DNA of 5,262 nt from contig CAIVHJ010000097.1 of assembly GCA_903905665.1 (NCBI GenBank), positions 1-5,262 on the forward strand, read 5' to 3'. Position 1 is the stretch's first letter; every line of letters starts with the position of its first letter. The stretch is from an uncultured Phycisphaerales bacterium (GTDB lineage: Bacteria > Planctomycetota > Phycisphaerae > UBA1845 > CAIVHJ01). The notes under the pieces are model-generated. The model did not search any database, had not been told where the DNA came from, and worked only from the letters and a program-made list of their open reading frames with translations. Made by a program: the position numbers and the translations under genes. Below, piece by piece: positions 1 through 5,262 of this stretch.

Positions 1-471
1 CTCGCCGCTCATCTCGGCGGTGATTACCCCTGCCAGATATTCCTCCAGCGGCAATTCGTTAATCACCTGGATTCCACTCTCGCAGATCGAAAATTCCAGC
101 GCACCCGTCAAGGTCTGGTCAATTCGTTTGTGCCAGTGAAATCCGCGACCAGCAACGACATCGTGAACCAACACTCCGGCGGAACGACTCAGCCCTGTGG
201 ACCGCGTCGGTTCCAAACGCCAGCGTTTTGATTTCCGCGAACCGTTGCTCAATTCAATTTCATTCTCTGTTCTATGAAGTTCAATCAGTCCGTTGCTGTC
301 GTTACACGTTTCGCCACCCGCTCCGAGAAAACGATAGTGCGCCCGGGGAACCTGGAGAACGATTCGATTCTGACGGTCTTCAGCCAATACCACACCAACC
401 CGAACTAGGGGTTCGCAACGAGTCGTCTCTTTCCAGTCACGAATGTTGACTACGGACCTCAAACTCATCAT
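1..471 (-). CDS. SpoIID/LytB domain protein, N-terminal part (runs off left edge)
   Basis: The frame is open from ATG at 471 to the window edge, giving 157 residues and no stop. Residues 137-154 read INELPLEEYLAGVITAEM, the signature of the SpoIID/LytB family (N-x-L-P-L-E-x-Y-L-x-G-V-x-x-x-E-M). In studied SpoIID proteins the glutamate of the E-M pair is catalytic; here it would be E153. Family members are lytic transglycosylases that cut peptidoglycan glycan strands, often those lacking stem peptides, or stimulate amidases (LytB). Residues 20-130 form a beta-rich lead-in beginning EPLVRVGVVLAED, typical of the segment before the core. No signal peptide or membrane segment is visible at the N-terminus, which is odd for a wall enzyme. 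Two in-frame ATGs (471 and 468) compete. A purine run (493-487) inside the end of the GH20 gene is rather distant, and AGGTGG (477-472) touches the first ATG, so the exact start is open. The preceding stop is that of the GH20 gene, 12 bases upstream, implying co-transcription. Most of the catalytic domain lies outside the window. Confidence 0.85.
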   Translation of the reverse strand, partial: MMSLRSVVNIRDWKETTRCEPLVRVGVVLAEDRQNRIVLQVPRAHYRFLGAGGETCNDSNGLIELHRTENEIELSNGSRKSKRWRLEPTRSTGLSRSAGVLVHDVVAGRGFHWHKRIDQTLTGALEFSICESGIQVINELPLEEYLAGVITAEMSGE

Positions 472-483
472 CCACCTGATTCG

Positions 484-2397
484 TCACCTTCCCGCTGCCG
501 CTCTTGCTTCCGCCGCCAAACGCCGAAACACGTGCAGAATCTCATCCAGATTCGACCGCCGATTCCGAGCCAACCAGACCTCCTCGTACGGTTCACACGC
601 GGCGTCACAATCCTTCGCAAGTCGGCGCAAACGATCGCGCAGCGTCGCCCCGAGTTCGCCACCCGACTGTCCCAGTTCACGCGACAACAAAAAACGATCC
701 GCCAATAATGCGCTGATCCGACAGCCAATAGCCAGTTCGCGGAAATCCTGTGCGATGGGGCCGTCTCCCTTGCCGTGTGCGAAAACCTCCGCCGCCGAGC
801 GCGAAACCGATGACCATTGATTCAATCGCTCGTCGCTCCACGGATCCTCCGGGACAGTCCACTCCAGTGGTTCATAAAAGTTCGGCCAGTTCCGCCTCAT
901 GGCGCTTGCCGAAACCACCTCTCGAAACGCACGTAATTTTTCACCGCTTTCATCTTCCCAGACCCACCATCCAAACGCCCGATCGAAGACGTCCGATTCC
1001 AGACAGCCGGCATTCCATGACAACGCAGATCCCAGCACAATCGGATGCCACGAACTCGCCAGTAAATTCACATGACCGTCGTCACCCCAATCTGTATTGA
1101 GCAACCCGCTCGCGCCATATTTCAAACCGGCGGTCGCGTGACCCCGTATGTTGATCTCAGCCGAATTGATGTCGTTCAGAATGCGATTCCAAGACTGCGT
1201 TCCCGGACAGACGTAAGTTTCCAGTCCCGCCTCTCGAAACAACCGGGTGCTGTCGTAATCCATCGTCGGTTCATAACCCCAGTTCAAGGCAACGGCGTCG
1301 GACGGAATTCGGCGAATCAGGTCGGGATATTTTTTGATGATGTCCCCCCAAAACAACGTTCGCTTGCCGTATCGACGACACAACTCATCGAGCCACCGCA
1401 AATGAGACAGATACAATTCCCCCACGCCGTTTTTCGCGGCGAACGCGGCTGTTTTCCCTTTTCCCAGATCGTACGTCTCGTCACACGTCACGTTCACCTT
1501 GTCGCCGGAAAACAACGGCAATAGCTCATCGTACATTTTCGTCAGCAATACACGCGAACCCGTCTGTGTTACGTCGAGCGTCAAGCCGTGCATCCGCTCG
1601 CGCCAAGTCATGTCATGCCGGCTTTTCGTAGTTTCGATTTCCGCCAGATGGCGATACTCCCGCAGGCTCAGCACGTCCGCCATGTGACCAAACGATGCCA
1701 TCGCCGGAACCAACTCAATCCGCCGCCGCGCACAATAATCATCCAGCACCCGAATGTCTTGTGCCGTCAACGAATCACACCCCCGACCAATGGCTGGATT
1801 GAACGCAAAAGCAAATGTGTGCTCGATGTAAAGCTGCAACTGGTTGAGTTTGAAAAACGCCAGCCGATCGACTAATTCCTTCAACGTTTGAATCGTAGGA
1901 ACCTTCCCTCGCGTCACATCAAACGACAACCCCCGAACCGCATAATCAGGGTAATCGACGATTTCCACACAAGGCCAGTCACGCGAGAACGCGAGGGCGA
2001 GCTGAATCAGCGTCTGAAGTCCATAGTATAAACCCACCGCCGAAAAACCCGCCAACTCCACCCCGCGAGATGTAATCTCAAGTCGATATCCCTGAGATGA
2101 CTTCGCAGCATCCACGTCGGACGAAATTTTTAACGAATCAATCCTCACCTCAATGCCAGGCTTACTCCTGCCGGCACCTTCCGTCGAACTCGACGCTTCA
2201 ATTCGAATACCAAGTCGTTTGAGGCAGCATTCACAGAACCGCCCCACCGCGTCCCGTTCCGATAAGGGCAAATCATTCGGAACGATCAGCGGCACGACAT
2301 CCGGCAATCGCATTATTCCGTCACCCAAACGAATCTGGCGAGGACGTGGCAACAGTCGATCAGCAATTGTTTCTGCGTTCCATTTCATAGCATTCAC
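484..2397 (-). CDS. GH20 beta-N-acetylhexosaminidase-like glycoside hydrolase
   Basis: This 637-residue protein has the layout of family GH20, whose members release terminal beta-linked GlcNAc or GalNAc by substrate-assisted catalysis. Residues about 15-145 match the small alpha/beta domain that precedes the barrel, opening with LLPRPRQIRLGDG and closing with the typical GLYYGLQTLIQL. The TIM barrel starts at DYPDYAVRGLSFDVTRGKVP (149-168), a close match to the family's first-strand motif. The catalytic Asp-Glu pair is D306-E307 in VNVTCDET (301-308); the usual motif is [HN]-x-G-x-D-E, so T304 replaces a common glycine. Barrel tryptophans W350, W373 and W437 are candidates for lining the sugar pocket. 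Residues about 470-637 are a helical C-terminal region of unknown role. No signal peptide is seen, so a cytoplasmic location is inferred. The start is GTG at 2397, 9 bases after the URO-D stop; ATG at 2388 (residue 4) is an equally good alternative, as neither has a strong ribosome binding site. Substrate cannot be read from sequence; GlcNAc-containing oligosaccharides or muropeptides are inferred from the neighbouring SpoIID gene. Confidence 0.88.
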   Translation of the reverse strand: MNAMKWNAETIADRLLPRPRQIRLGDGIMRLPDVVPLIVPNDLPLSERDAVGRFCECCLKRLGIRIEASSSTEGAGRSKPGIEVRIDSLKISSDVDAAKSSQGYRLEITSRGVELAGFSAVGLYYGLQTLIQLALAFSRDWPCVEIVDYPDYAVRGLSFDVTRGKVPTIQTLKELVDRLAFFKLNQLQLYIEHTFAFAFNPAIGRGCDSLTAQDIRVLDDYCARRRIELVPAMASFGHMADVLSLREYRHLAEIETTKSRHDMTWRERMHGLTLDVTQTGSRVLLTKMYDELLPLFSGDKVNVTCDETYDLGKGKTAAFAAKNGVGELYLSHLRWLDELCRRYGKRTLFWGDIIKKYPDLIRRIPSDAVALNWGYEPTMDYDSTRLFREAGLETYVCPGTQSWNRILNDINSAEINIRGHATAGLKYGASGLLNTDWGDDGHVNLLASSWHPIVLGSALSWNAGCLESDVFDRAFGWWVWEDESGEKLRAFREVVSASAMRRNWPNFYEPLEWTVPEDPWSDERLNQWSSVSRSAAEVFAHGKGDGPIAQDFRELAIGCRISALLADRFLLSRELGQSGGELGATLRDRLRRLAKDCDAACEPYEEVWLARNRRSNLDEILHVFRRLAAEARAAAGR

Positions 2398-2406
2398 TCA
2401 CGCAAT

Positions 2407-3492
2407 TTATAACCGCCCGTTGAAGTCGTGAACCTCCTCGATCATGGCGAGGTAGTGATCCGGCGGAACATAATTCGGAATACTGTTCCCCGACCCGCAC
2501 GCATAACCCCCGCGAGGAGCCACCTGCTCCAATATCGCTCTCACTCGCTGTCGAATCTCCTCCTCGCCGCCGACGGACAGCAGATGCACATCGACCCCAC
2601 CCAGCACCGCCACACGCCCCCCCCACCGATCCGCGAAACGCTCCACCGGTTCGATGACATCCTCGAAACTGTGCTTGGCGTCAATTTGAACGTCCTCGAT
2701 GAGATCCGGGATGATCGCTTCGACGTTCCCGCAACTGTGCAGGAGAAATGGCCGATGCCGGCGATGCGCCAATTCGCGCAATTTTCGATACCACGGAAAA
2801 ACATTTTGCCTCAGAAACGCCGGTGAAACGAGCAACCCGTGCTTATACCCCATATCATCCCCCAGCCACACCGCGCAGACGGACTCCATCTGACAATACG
2901 TCTCAAAAACATCGACCACAATTTGTCCCACGTGGTCGATCACCGTCTTGACTAAATCGGGGTTCCGGCGGGTCGCGATCAGGCATCGTTCCATTCCCAA
3001 AAGGTCCATCGTGAATTCCAGAATCCCTCCGCAAAAACCGACTAGTCGCATCCCGTCCGGCAGGGCTGCAGTGGCCGCCTCCAGCGGACCGAAATCCACG
3101 TCCTTAATTTTCGGCCACTGATATTGCTCCACGTCGGCGAGCGTCGCAATCGGACCGTGATGTTCGTCCGCCCACTGTCGCTCGGTGACGGCCCCTCCTG
3201 AAGGATCATCCGCCGTCAACCGCGACACGCCAAACGGAATCGGAGCAGAAGCCCTCACCACGTCATAGCCCAGTCGATGATGAATCCGCACCGCCCGCTC
3301 AGCCGACCGACGCAAAACCGCACGCGCATCACCCGTCGTTTCAAACGGTTCGTCCAACAGCGCATTCACAACTTCCGGGTGAACCGCCAATTCAATCAGA
3401 GGAATTCGATTGACCCGCTCGCGGCGGATCACTTGCAGAAACCGCCGGTAATCAGGATCAGGCTGGGGTAATTGTTCCACTCGCACATGCAT
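2407..3492 (-). CDS. Uroporphyrinogen decarboxylase (URO-D)/corrinoid methyltransferase family protein
   Basis: The 361-residue protein has the URO-D barrel pattern. It shows GDDMGYKHGLLVSP (211-224), HSCGN at 252-256, AKHSFE (272-277), VLGGVDVHLLSVG (296-308) and a C-terminal GGYACGSGNSIPNYVPP (328-344) leading into a final helix. The N-terminal arginine-rich substrate motif of true HemE (R-Q-A-G-R) is absent, and the corresponding stretch is RRERVNRIPLIE (23-34), so it is unlikely to be the haem enzyme. H252, C254 and C332 form an H-x-C-x77-C arrangement like the zinc site of MtaA/MtbA/CmuA methyltransferases, which suggests methyl-group or corrinoid chemistry; this is family inference, and no corrinoid protein gene is nearby. 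Many such homologues remain uncharacterised. The ATG at 3492 is preceded by GAGAG at a 6-base spacing. It is the first gene of the minus-strand unit and lies 9 bases ahead of the GH20 gene. It appears soluble, with no signal peptide or membrane segment. Confidence 0.85.
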   Translation of the reverse strand: MHVRVEQLPQPDPDYRRFLQVIRRERVNRIPLIELAVHPEVVNALLDEPFETTGDARAVLRRSAERAVRIHHRLGYDVVRASAPIPFGVSRLTADDPSGGAVTERQWADEHHGPIATLADVEQYQWPKIKDVDFGPLEAATAALPDGMRLVGFCGGILEFTMDLLGMERCLIATRRNPDLVKTVIDHVGQIVVDVFETYCQMESVCAVWLGDDMGYKHGLLVSPAFLRQNVFPWYRKLRELAHRRHRPFLLHSCGNVEAIIPDLIEDVQIDAKHSFEDVIEPVERFADRWGGRVAVLGGVDVHLLSVGGEEEIRQRVRAILEQVAPRGGYACGSGNSIPNYVPPDHYLAMIEEVHDFNGRL

Positions 3493-3498
3493 GGTATG

Positions 3499-3503
3499 CT
3501 CTC
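3499..3503 (-). promoter_or_regulatory. Ribosome binding site of the URO-D-family gene
   Basis: On the minus strand GAGAG ends 6 bases before the ATG at 3492. It supports this ATG as the start rather than the GTG codons at residues 3 and 5. It is the best-placed ribosome binding site of the three minus-strand genes. Confidence 0.5.
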
Positions 3504-3513
3504 AATCAGGACG

Positions 3514-3542
3514 ATTCTATTGGATTTTACCTGGCCCGCCAA
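3514..3542 (-). promoter_or_regulatory. Putative sigma70-type promoter of the URO-D/GH20/SpoIID unit
   Basis: Reading the minus strand, TTGGCG (3542-3537, 4 of 6 to TTGACA) is followed by a 17-base spacer and TAGAAT (3519-3514, 5 of 6 to TATAAT). Transcription would begin near 3507, leaving a short leader of about 15 bases that contains the GAGAG ribosome binding site before the ATG at 3492. The promoter sits inside the 91-base divergent region (3493-3583). No equally good plus-strand promoter was seen for the hydrolases; the best candidate, TTGTTC (3472-3477), 17 bases, TATGCT (3495-3500), is weak and overlaps the URO-D start. Confidence 0.4.
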
Positions 3543-3583
3543 ACACCGTTAACACGACGTTGGCGCGGCACGGCGACCACGAC

Positions 3584-4243
3584 ATGAATTCCCAAACAGG
3601 CTTCATCTTCAAAACGCTTGAATTCCAGGGCGAAAAATTCCCCTATGCCGCCTATGTTCCGGCCGAATACACCCCTCAAACGGCTTGGCCGGCCATTCTG
3701 TTTCTTCACGGCGCAGGTGAACGAGGTAACGACGGACGCAAACAAACCACCGTCGGATTGCCGCGCATCGTTCGTGAACAACCGGAGCAATTCCCCTGCC
3801 TCGTGGTCATGCCCCAATGCCGCCCCGAACAAAAATGGGACCCCTTCATGCAGGATGTGGCGATCGCCTGCCTCGATACGGTGCAGCGCGACTATCGCAT
3901 CGACGCGAATCGAATCGTCCTGACCGGTTTGTCGCTGGGCGGGTTCGGCACGTGGGCGATTGGTGCGCGGTTCCCGGAACGATTCTGTGCCCTGGTTCCA
4001 GTTTGCGGCGGAGGGGATCCCACCACCGCTTCACAACTCGCAAAAATTCCGATCTGGTGCTTCCACGGCGATGCCGATCCCGTCGTCCCTGTTCAGCGGT
4101 CGCGCGAGATGGTTCACGCCGTTCAAAACGCCGGTGGACAGGTACGCTACACCGAACTGGCCGGCGTTGCGCACAATTCGTGGGACCCCGCCTATGAAAA
4201 CCCGGAATTGATTCAATGGATGCTTTCGCAGCGTCGAGGATGA
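3584..4243 (+). CDS. Alpha/beta hydrolase, carboxylesterase/predicted peptidase type (COG4099-like)
   Basis: Starting at ATG 3584 the protein has 219 residues and is one alpha/beta-hydrolase domain. The oxyanion-hole loop is LFLHGAGERGND (39-50). The nucleophile elbow is LTGLSLGGFGTW (113-124), with S117 as the likely nucleophile. The acid is D165 in FHGDADPVVPV (160-170) and the histidine is H197 in AGVAHNSWDPAY (193-204). The MPQCRPEQKWDP stretch (76-87) and the HNSWD ending resemble the group annotated as predicted peptidases or esterases, related to polyhydroxybutyrate depolymerase and feruloyl esterase folds. An acyl ester is the expected substrate but its identity is unknown. No signal peptide or lipobox is visible. 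The frame stays open upstream to an ATG at 3491, but that start would overlap the divergent URO-D start codon and add 31 residues unlike a family N-terminus, so 3584 is preferred although it lacks a Shine-Dalgarno sequence. The stop lies 4 bases before the next, paralogous hydrolase. Confidence 0.85.
   Translation: MNSQTGFIFKTLEFQGEKFPYAAYVPAEYTPQTAWPAILFLHGAGERGNDGRKQTTVGLPRIVREQPEQFPCLVVMPQCRPEQKWDPFMQDVAIACLDTVQRDYRIDANRIVLTGLSLGGFGTWAIGARFPERFCALVPVCGGGDPTTASQLAKIPIWCFHGDADPVVPVQRSREMVHAVQNAGGQVRYTELAGVAHNSWDPAYENPELIQWMLSQRRG
4236..4240 (+). promoter_or_regulatory. Ribosome binding site of the second hydrolase
   Basis: GAGGA at the very end of the first hydrolase gene lies 7 bases before ATG 4248. 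It favours that start over the in-frame ATG at 4254 and suggests translation of the second gene from the same transcript. Confidence 0.6.
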
Positions 4244-4247
4244 CGGG

Positions 4248-4913
4248 ATGACGATGTTTCCAACCACTGCCGGTGACCATTCTTTGTCGCTTTCGAGCAC
4301 CATCGACGGTTCTGAACAACCGTTCCGACTCTTCATTCCCACTGCGATTCGGAATCCGACTCCGCTTCCGCTCGTCGTGGTGTTGCACGGCAAAGGTGTG
4401 GACCATAACGCCTGGTTTGAAAAAACACCCATCGCCGAATTCGCCGAACGATTCGGATATCTCGTAGCCGCCCCCAACGGACGAGGCGAGGATTATTATC
4501 GCGACGAAGGCGAACAGGACGTCCTCGACATCATGGCCCTGATCCGAAAAAACCTTAACGTAGATGAAAACCGTGTGTATCTCGCCGGTCATTCGATGGG
4601 CGGATGGGGAACGTGGTACATCGCCCTGCGGCATCCCGAATTGTTTTCCGCCATCTGCCCGATGTCAGCGCCGGTACCGTTTGAACTCCTGCCCGCCGCT
4701 CGCAATCTGTCGCCGTTGATCATCCACGATGCCGATGACGACGTCATCTCCGTTCAGCAGTCTCGCGACGCAGCCAAAAGATTGGCGGACCTTGGTGTTT
4801 CATTTCAATACCGCGAAGAACACGGCTATGGCCACAGCAGTCGAATGATCGGCGACAATCTCCAGCGCGTCTTCGACTGGTTTGCCAAACGCTCGCTTGC
4901 CCAAAAGACTTGA
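4248..4913 (+). CDS. Alpha/beta hydrolase, esterase/prolyl-oligopeptidase-like
   Basis: The 221-residue protein is a second compact alpha/beta hydrolase. The oxyanion-hole loop is VVVLHGKGVDHNAW (43-56). The nucleophile elbow is LAGHSMGGWGTW (112-123) with S116. The acidic residue is most likely D164 in IIHDADDDVISV (158-169), and H196 in EEHGYGHSS (190-198) completes the triad. The motif order and spacing parallel the upstream hydrolase (GLSLGGFGTW versus GHSMGGWGTW; FHGDADPVV versus IHDADDDVI), so the two are probably paralogues from an old tandem duplication. The loop after the oxyanion motif and the histidine loop differ clearly, hinting at different substrates. No signal peptide or transmembrane segment is visible, so it is inferred to be cytoplasmic. 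It is separated from the upstream gene by 4 bases with a good GAGGA site and is probably translated from the same mRNA. An esterase acting on small acyl esters or acylated sugars is the reasonable limit of the functional call. Confidence 0.85.
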   Translation: MTMFPTTAGDHSLSLSSTIDGSEQPFRLFIPTAIRNPTPLPLVVVLHGKGVDHNAWFEKTPIAEFAERFGYLVAAPNGRGEDYYRDEGEQDVLDIMALIRKNLNVDENRVYLAGHSMGGWGTWYIALRHPELFSAICPMSAPVPFELLPAARNLSPLIIHDADDDVISVQQSRDAAKRLADLGVSFQYREEHGYGHSSRMIGDNLQRVFDWFAKRSLAQKT

Positions 4914-4996
4914 CTGCGATCGCTCAGGACAGCCGATATGATTGTAACTCCTTGATTAAGAATGAATTATGTTCAGTCTCATACTGTCTCATCGCG

Positions 4997-5013
4997 GCAC
5001 CATCAGTTGGTGC
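4997..5013 (+). terminator. Hairpin downstream of the hydrolase pair, possible terminator
   Basis: GCACCA (4997-5002) and TGGTGC (5008-5013) form a perfect 6-base-pair stem with the 5-base loop TCAGT; a G-U pair could extend it by one. It lies 83 bases after the hydrolase stop. No T-run follows (the next bases are TTCGTGC), so it does not meet the usual description of an intrinsic terminator, and the call rests only on position and pairing. Confidence 0.25.
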
Positions 5014-5066
5014 TTCGTGCGAACCCGCTGTTCGATCAGAGTCCATTCACCAATATATTTTTGTAG

Positions 5067-5107
5067 TAACGAAGATATTTCTTGTAAGATCTTTGGAAAT
5101 TTCGTTA
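5067..5107. repeat. Bulged inverted repeat in the AT-rich promoter region
   Basis: TAACGAA (5067-5073) pairs with TTCGTTA (5101-5107). After a 3-base bulge (5074-5076), ATTTC (5077-5081) pairs with GAAAT (5096-5100), giving 12 pairs around a 14-base loop. The loop region contains the palindrome AAGATCTT (5086-5093). The repeat ends 6 bases before the TATAAT box and covers the expected -35 region, so it could be an operator for a dimeric regulator. AT-rich DNA readily yields such repeats by chance. Confidence 0.35.
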
Positions 5108-5119
5108 ATATAGTATAAT
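5093..5119 (+). promoter_or_regulatory. Putative sigma70-type promoter reading to the right
   Basis: TATAAT (5114-5119) is a perfect match to the -10 consensus. The best -35 candidate is TTGGAA (5093-5098, 4 of 6), but its spacing is only 15 bases; shifting it to 16 or 17 bases lowers the match. Transcription would start near 5126, just ahead of the GGAGGG ribosome binding site. The inverted repeat at 5067-5107 overlaps the -35 area. Confidence 0.45.
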
Positions 5120-5131
5120 GAGCGGAATCAT

Positions 5132-5137
5132 GGAGGG
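5132..5137 (+). promoter_or_regulatory. Strong ribosome binding site before a 16-codon frame
   Basis: GGAGGG lies 8 bases before GTG 5146. It is the best Shine-Dalgarno match in the window and comes directly after the predicted transcription start, which suggests that translation really begins here even though the frame is short. Confidence 0.45.
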
Positions 5138-5145
5138 TGCGTTTT

Positions 5146-5196
5146 GTGGTTGATGTTACTAAGTCGTTGGAGCGGCTGATCAATCACAGCATCTGA
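5146..5196 (+). CDS. Possible 16-residue leader peptide or 5' remnant of a broken gene
   Basis: GTG at 5146 opens a frame that reads MVDVTKSLERLINHSI and stops at TGA 5194-5196. It is supported by the promoter element at 5114-5119 and by GGAGGG with an 8-base spacing, not by homology. The first ten residues look like an ordinary amphipathic protein N-terminus. It may be a regulatory leader peptide for a gene to the right, the start of a gene interrupted by a frameshift (another frame is open from 5163 to the edge), or chance. Codon-specific runs typical of amino-acid attenuators are absent. Confidence 0.25.
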   Translation: MVDVTKSLERLINHSI

Positions 5197-5262
5197 GTCC
5201 ACGCACGTCGTGTCATTTTGTCACATTTCTTTCGGGACGGAGAATTATCTCTGAGCTGATCC

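Larger units (their letters stand above)
4914..5262. other. AT-rich intergenic/leader region without a substantial gene
   Basis: No frame here resembles a known protein. The first half holds GCGATCGC (4915-4922), a direct repeat of GTCTCAT ten bases apart (4976-4982 and 4986-4992) and a 6-base-pair hairpin. From 5041 to 5120 only 21 of 80 bases are G or C, far below the flanking genes. This AT-rich core carries an inverted repeat and a TATAAT box, followed by a strong ribosome binding site and a 16-codon frame. From 5197 to the right edge I see no start codon leading into a frame that stays open to the edge. The frame open from 5163 to the edge has no ATG, GTG or TTG. A gene beginning just beyond 5262 remains possible. 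Confidence 0.6.

Noticed and set aside
228..449. A 73-codon plus-strand frame at the left end.
   Set aside because: The minus strand here encodes the SpoIID/LytB N-terminus with a family signature, so this frame is a shadow.
443..1875. Several plus-strand open frames of 60 to 150 codons opposite the GH20 gene.
   Set aside because: They are antisense to a well-supported GH20 reading frame, are low in hydrophobic core patterns and show no motif.
3846..4634. A 262-codon open frame on the minus strand opposite both hydrolases.
   Set aside because: It lies antisense to two genes with clear catalytic motifs, its arginine-rich composition is typical of a shadow frame, and no recognisable domain is present.
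4915..4922. GCGATCGC palindrome just after the hydrolase stop, considered as a HIP1-type repeat or terminator stem.
   Set aside because: There is a single copy here, it has no loop and no T-run follows, so neither reading is supported.
4976..4992. Direct repeat GTCTCAT spaced by ten bases, considered as an operator or the start of a repeat array.
   Set aside because: It has only two short copies with no further units, so no array or CRISPR is present and chance is a fair explanation.
4910..5113. A 67-codon plus-strand frame starting with TTG and overlapping the stop of the second hydrolase.
   Set aside because: It has no ribosome binding site of note and no recognisable motif, it begins at a rare start codon and it runs through the AT-rich control region.
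4989..5183. A 64-codon minus-strand frame in the right intergenic region.
   Set aside because: It covers the inverted repeat and the TATAAT promoter on the other strand and shows no family features. A real small gene cannot be fully excluded without homologues.

Overview
The window carries two opposed gene clusters on bacterial DNA with a coding G+C in the upper 50s (rough count). All named genes are assigned from motifs read directly in the translated sequence. The gene families (a HemE-like URO-D protein, a GH20 glycosidase, a SpoIID/LytB protein and two small alpha/beta hydrolases), together with start codons that often lack a clear Shine-Dalgarno sequence, would fit a Planctomycetota-like environmental bacterium. 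That taxonomic guess is an inference and no marker gene is present to prove it.

Left two thirds, minus strand (3492 down to 1): a tightly packed three-gene unit. In transcription order it encodes a uroporphyrinogen-decarboxylase/methyltransferase-family protein (3492-2407), a GH20 beta-N-acetylhexosaminidase (2397-484) and the first 157 codons of a SpoIID/LytB-domain protein (471-1, running off the left edge). The last gene is open across its whole length but has no stop inside the window, so it is easily missed. Gaps are only 9 and 12 bases, so a single transcript is likely. A plausible sigma70-type promoter (TTGGCG, 17-base spacer, TAGAAT) and a GAGAG ribosome binding site precede the first gene. 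None of the three starts with a recognisable signal peptide. GH20 enzymes remove terminal GlcNAc/GalNAc and SpoIID proteins cleave peptidoglycan glycan strands, so the unit may serve amino-sugar or peptidoglycan turnover. That is a hypothesis.

Right third, plus strand (3584 to 4913): two adjacent, paralogous single-domain alpha/beta hydrolases with complete Ser-Asp-His triads, separated by 4 bases and so probably co-transcribed. They diverge from the URO-D gene across a 91-base intergenic region.

Right end (4914 to 5262): no substantial gene. This AT-rich stretch (21 of 80 bases are G/C at 5041-5120) holds a small hairpin behind the hydrolases, a bulged inverted repeat, a TATAAT promoter element and a strong GGAGGG ribosome binding site spaced 8 bases from a GTG that opens only a 16-codon frame. 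It looks like the regulatory or leader region of a transcription unit continuing to the right. I did not find a convincing new defence, mobile or RNA system; the most notable points are the make-up of the minus-strand operon and this right-end leader.
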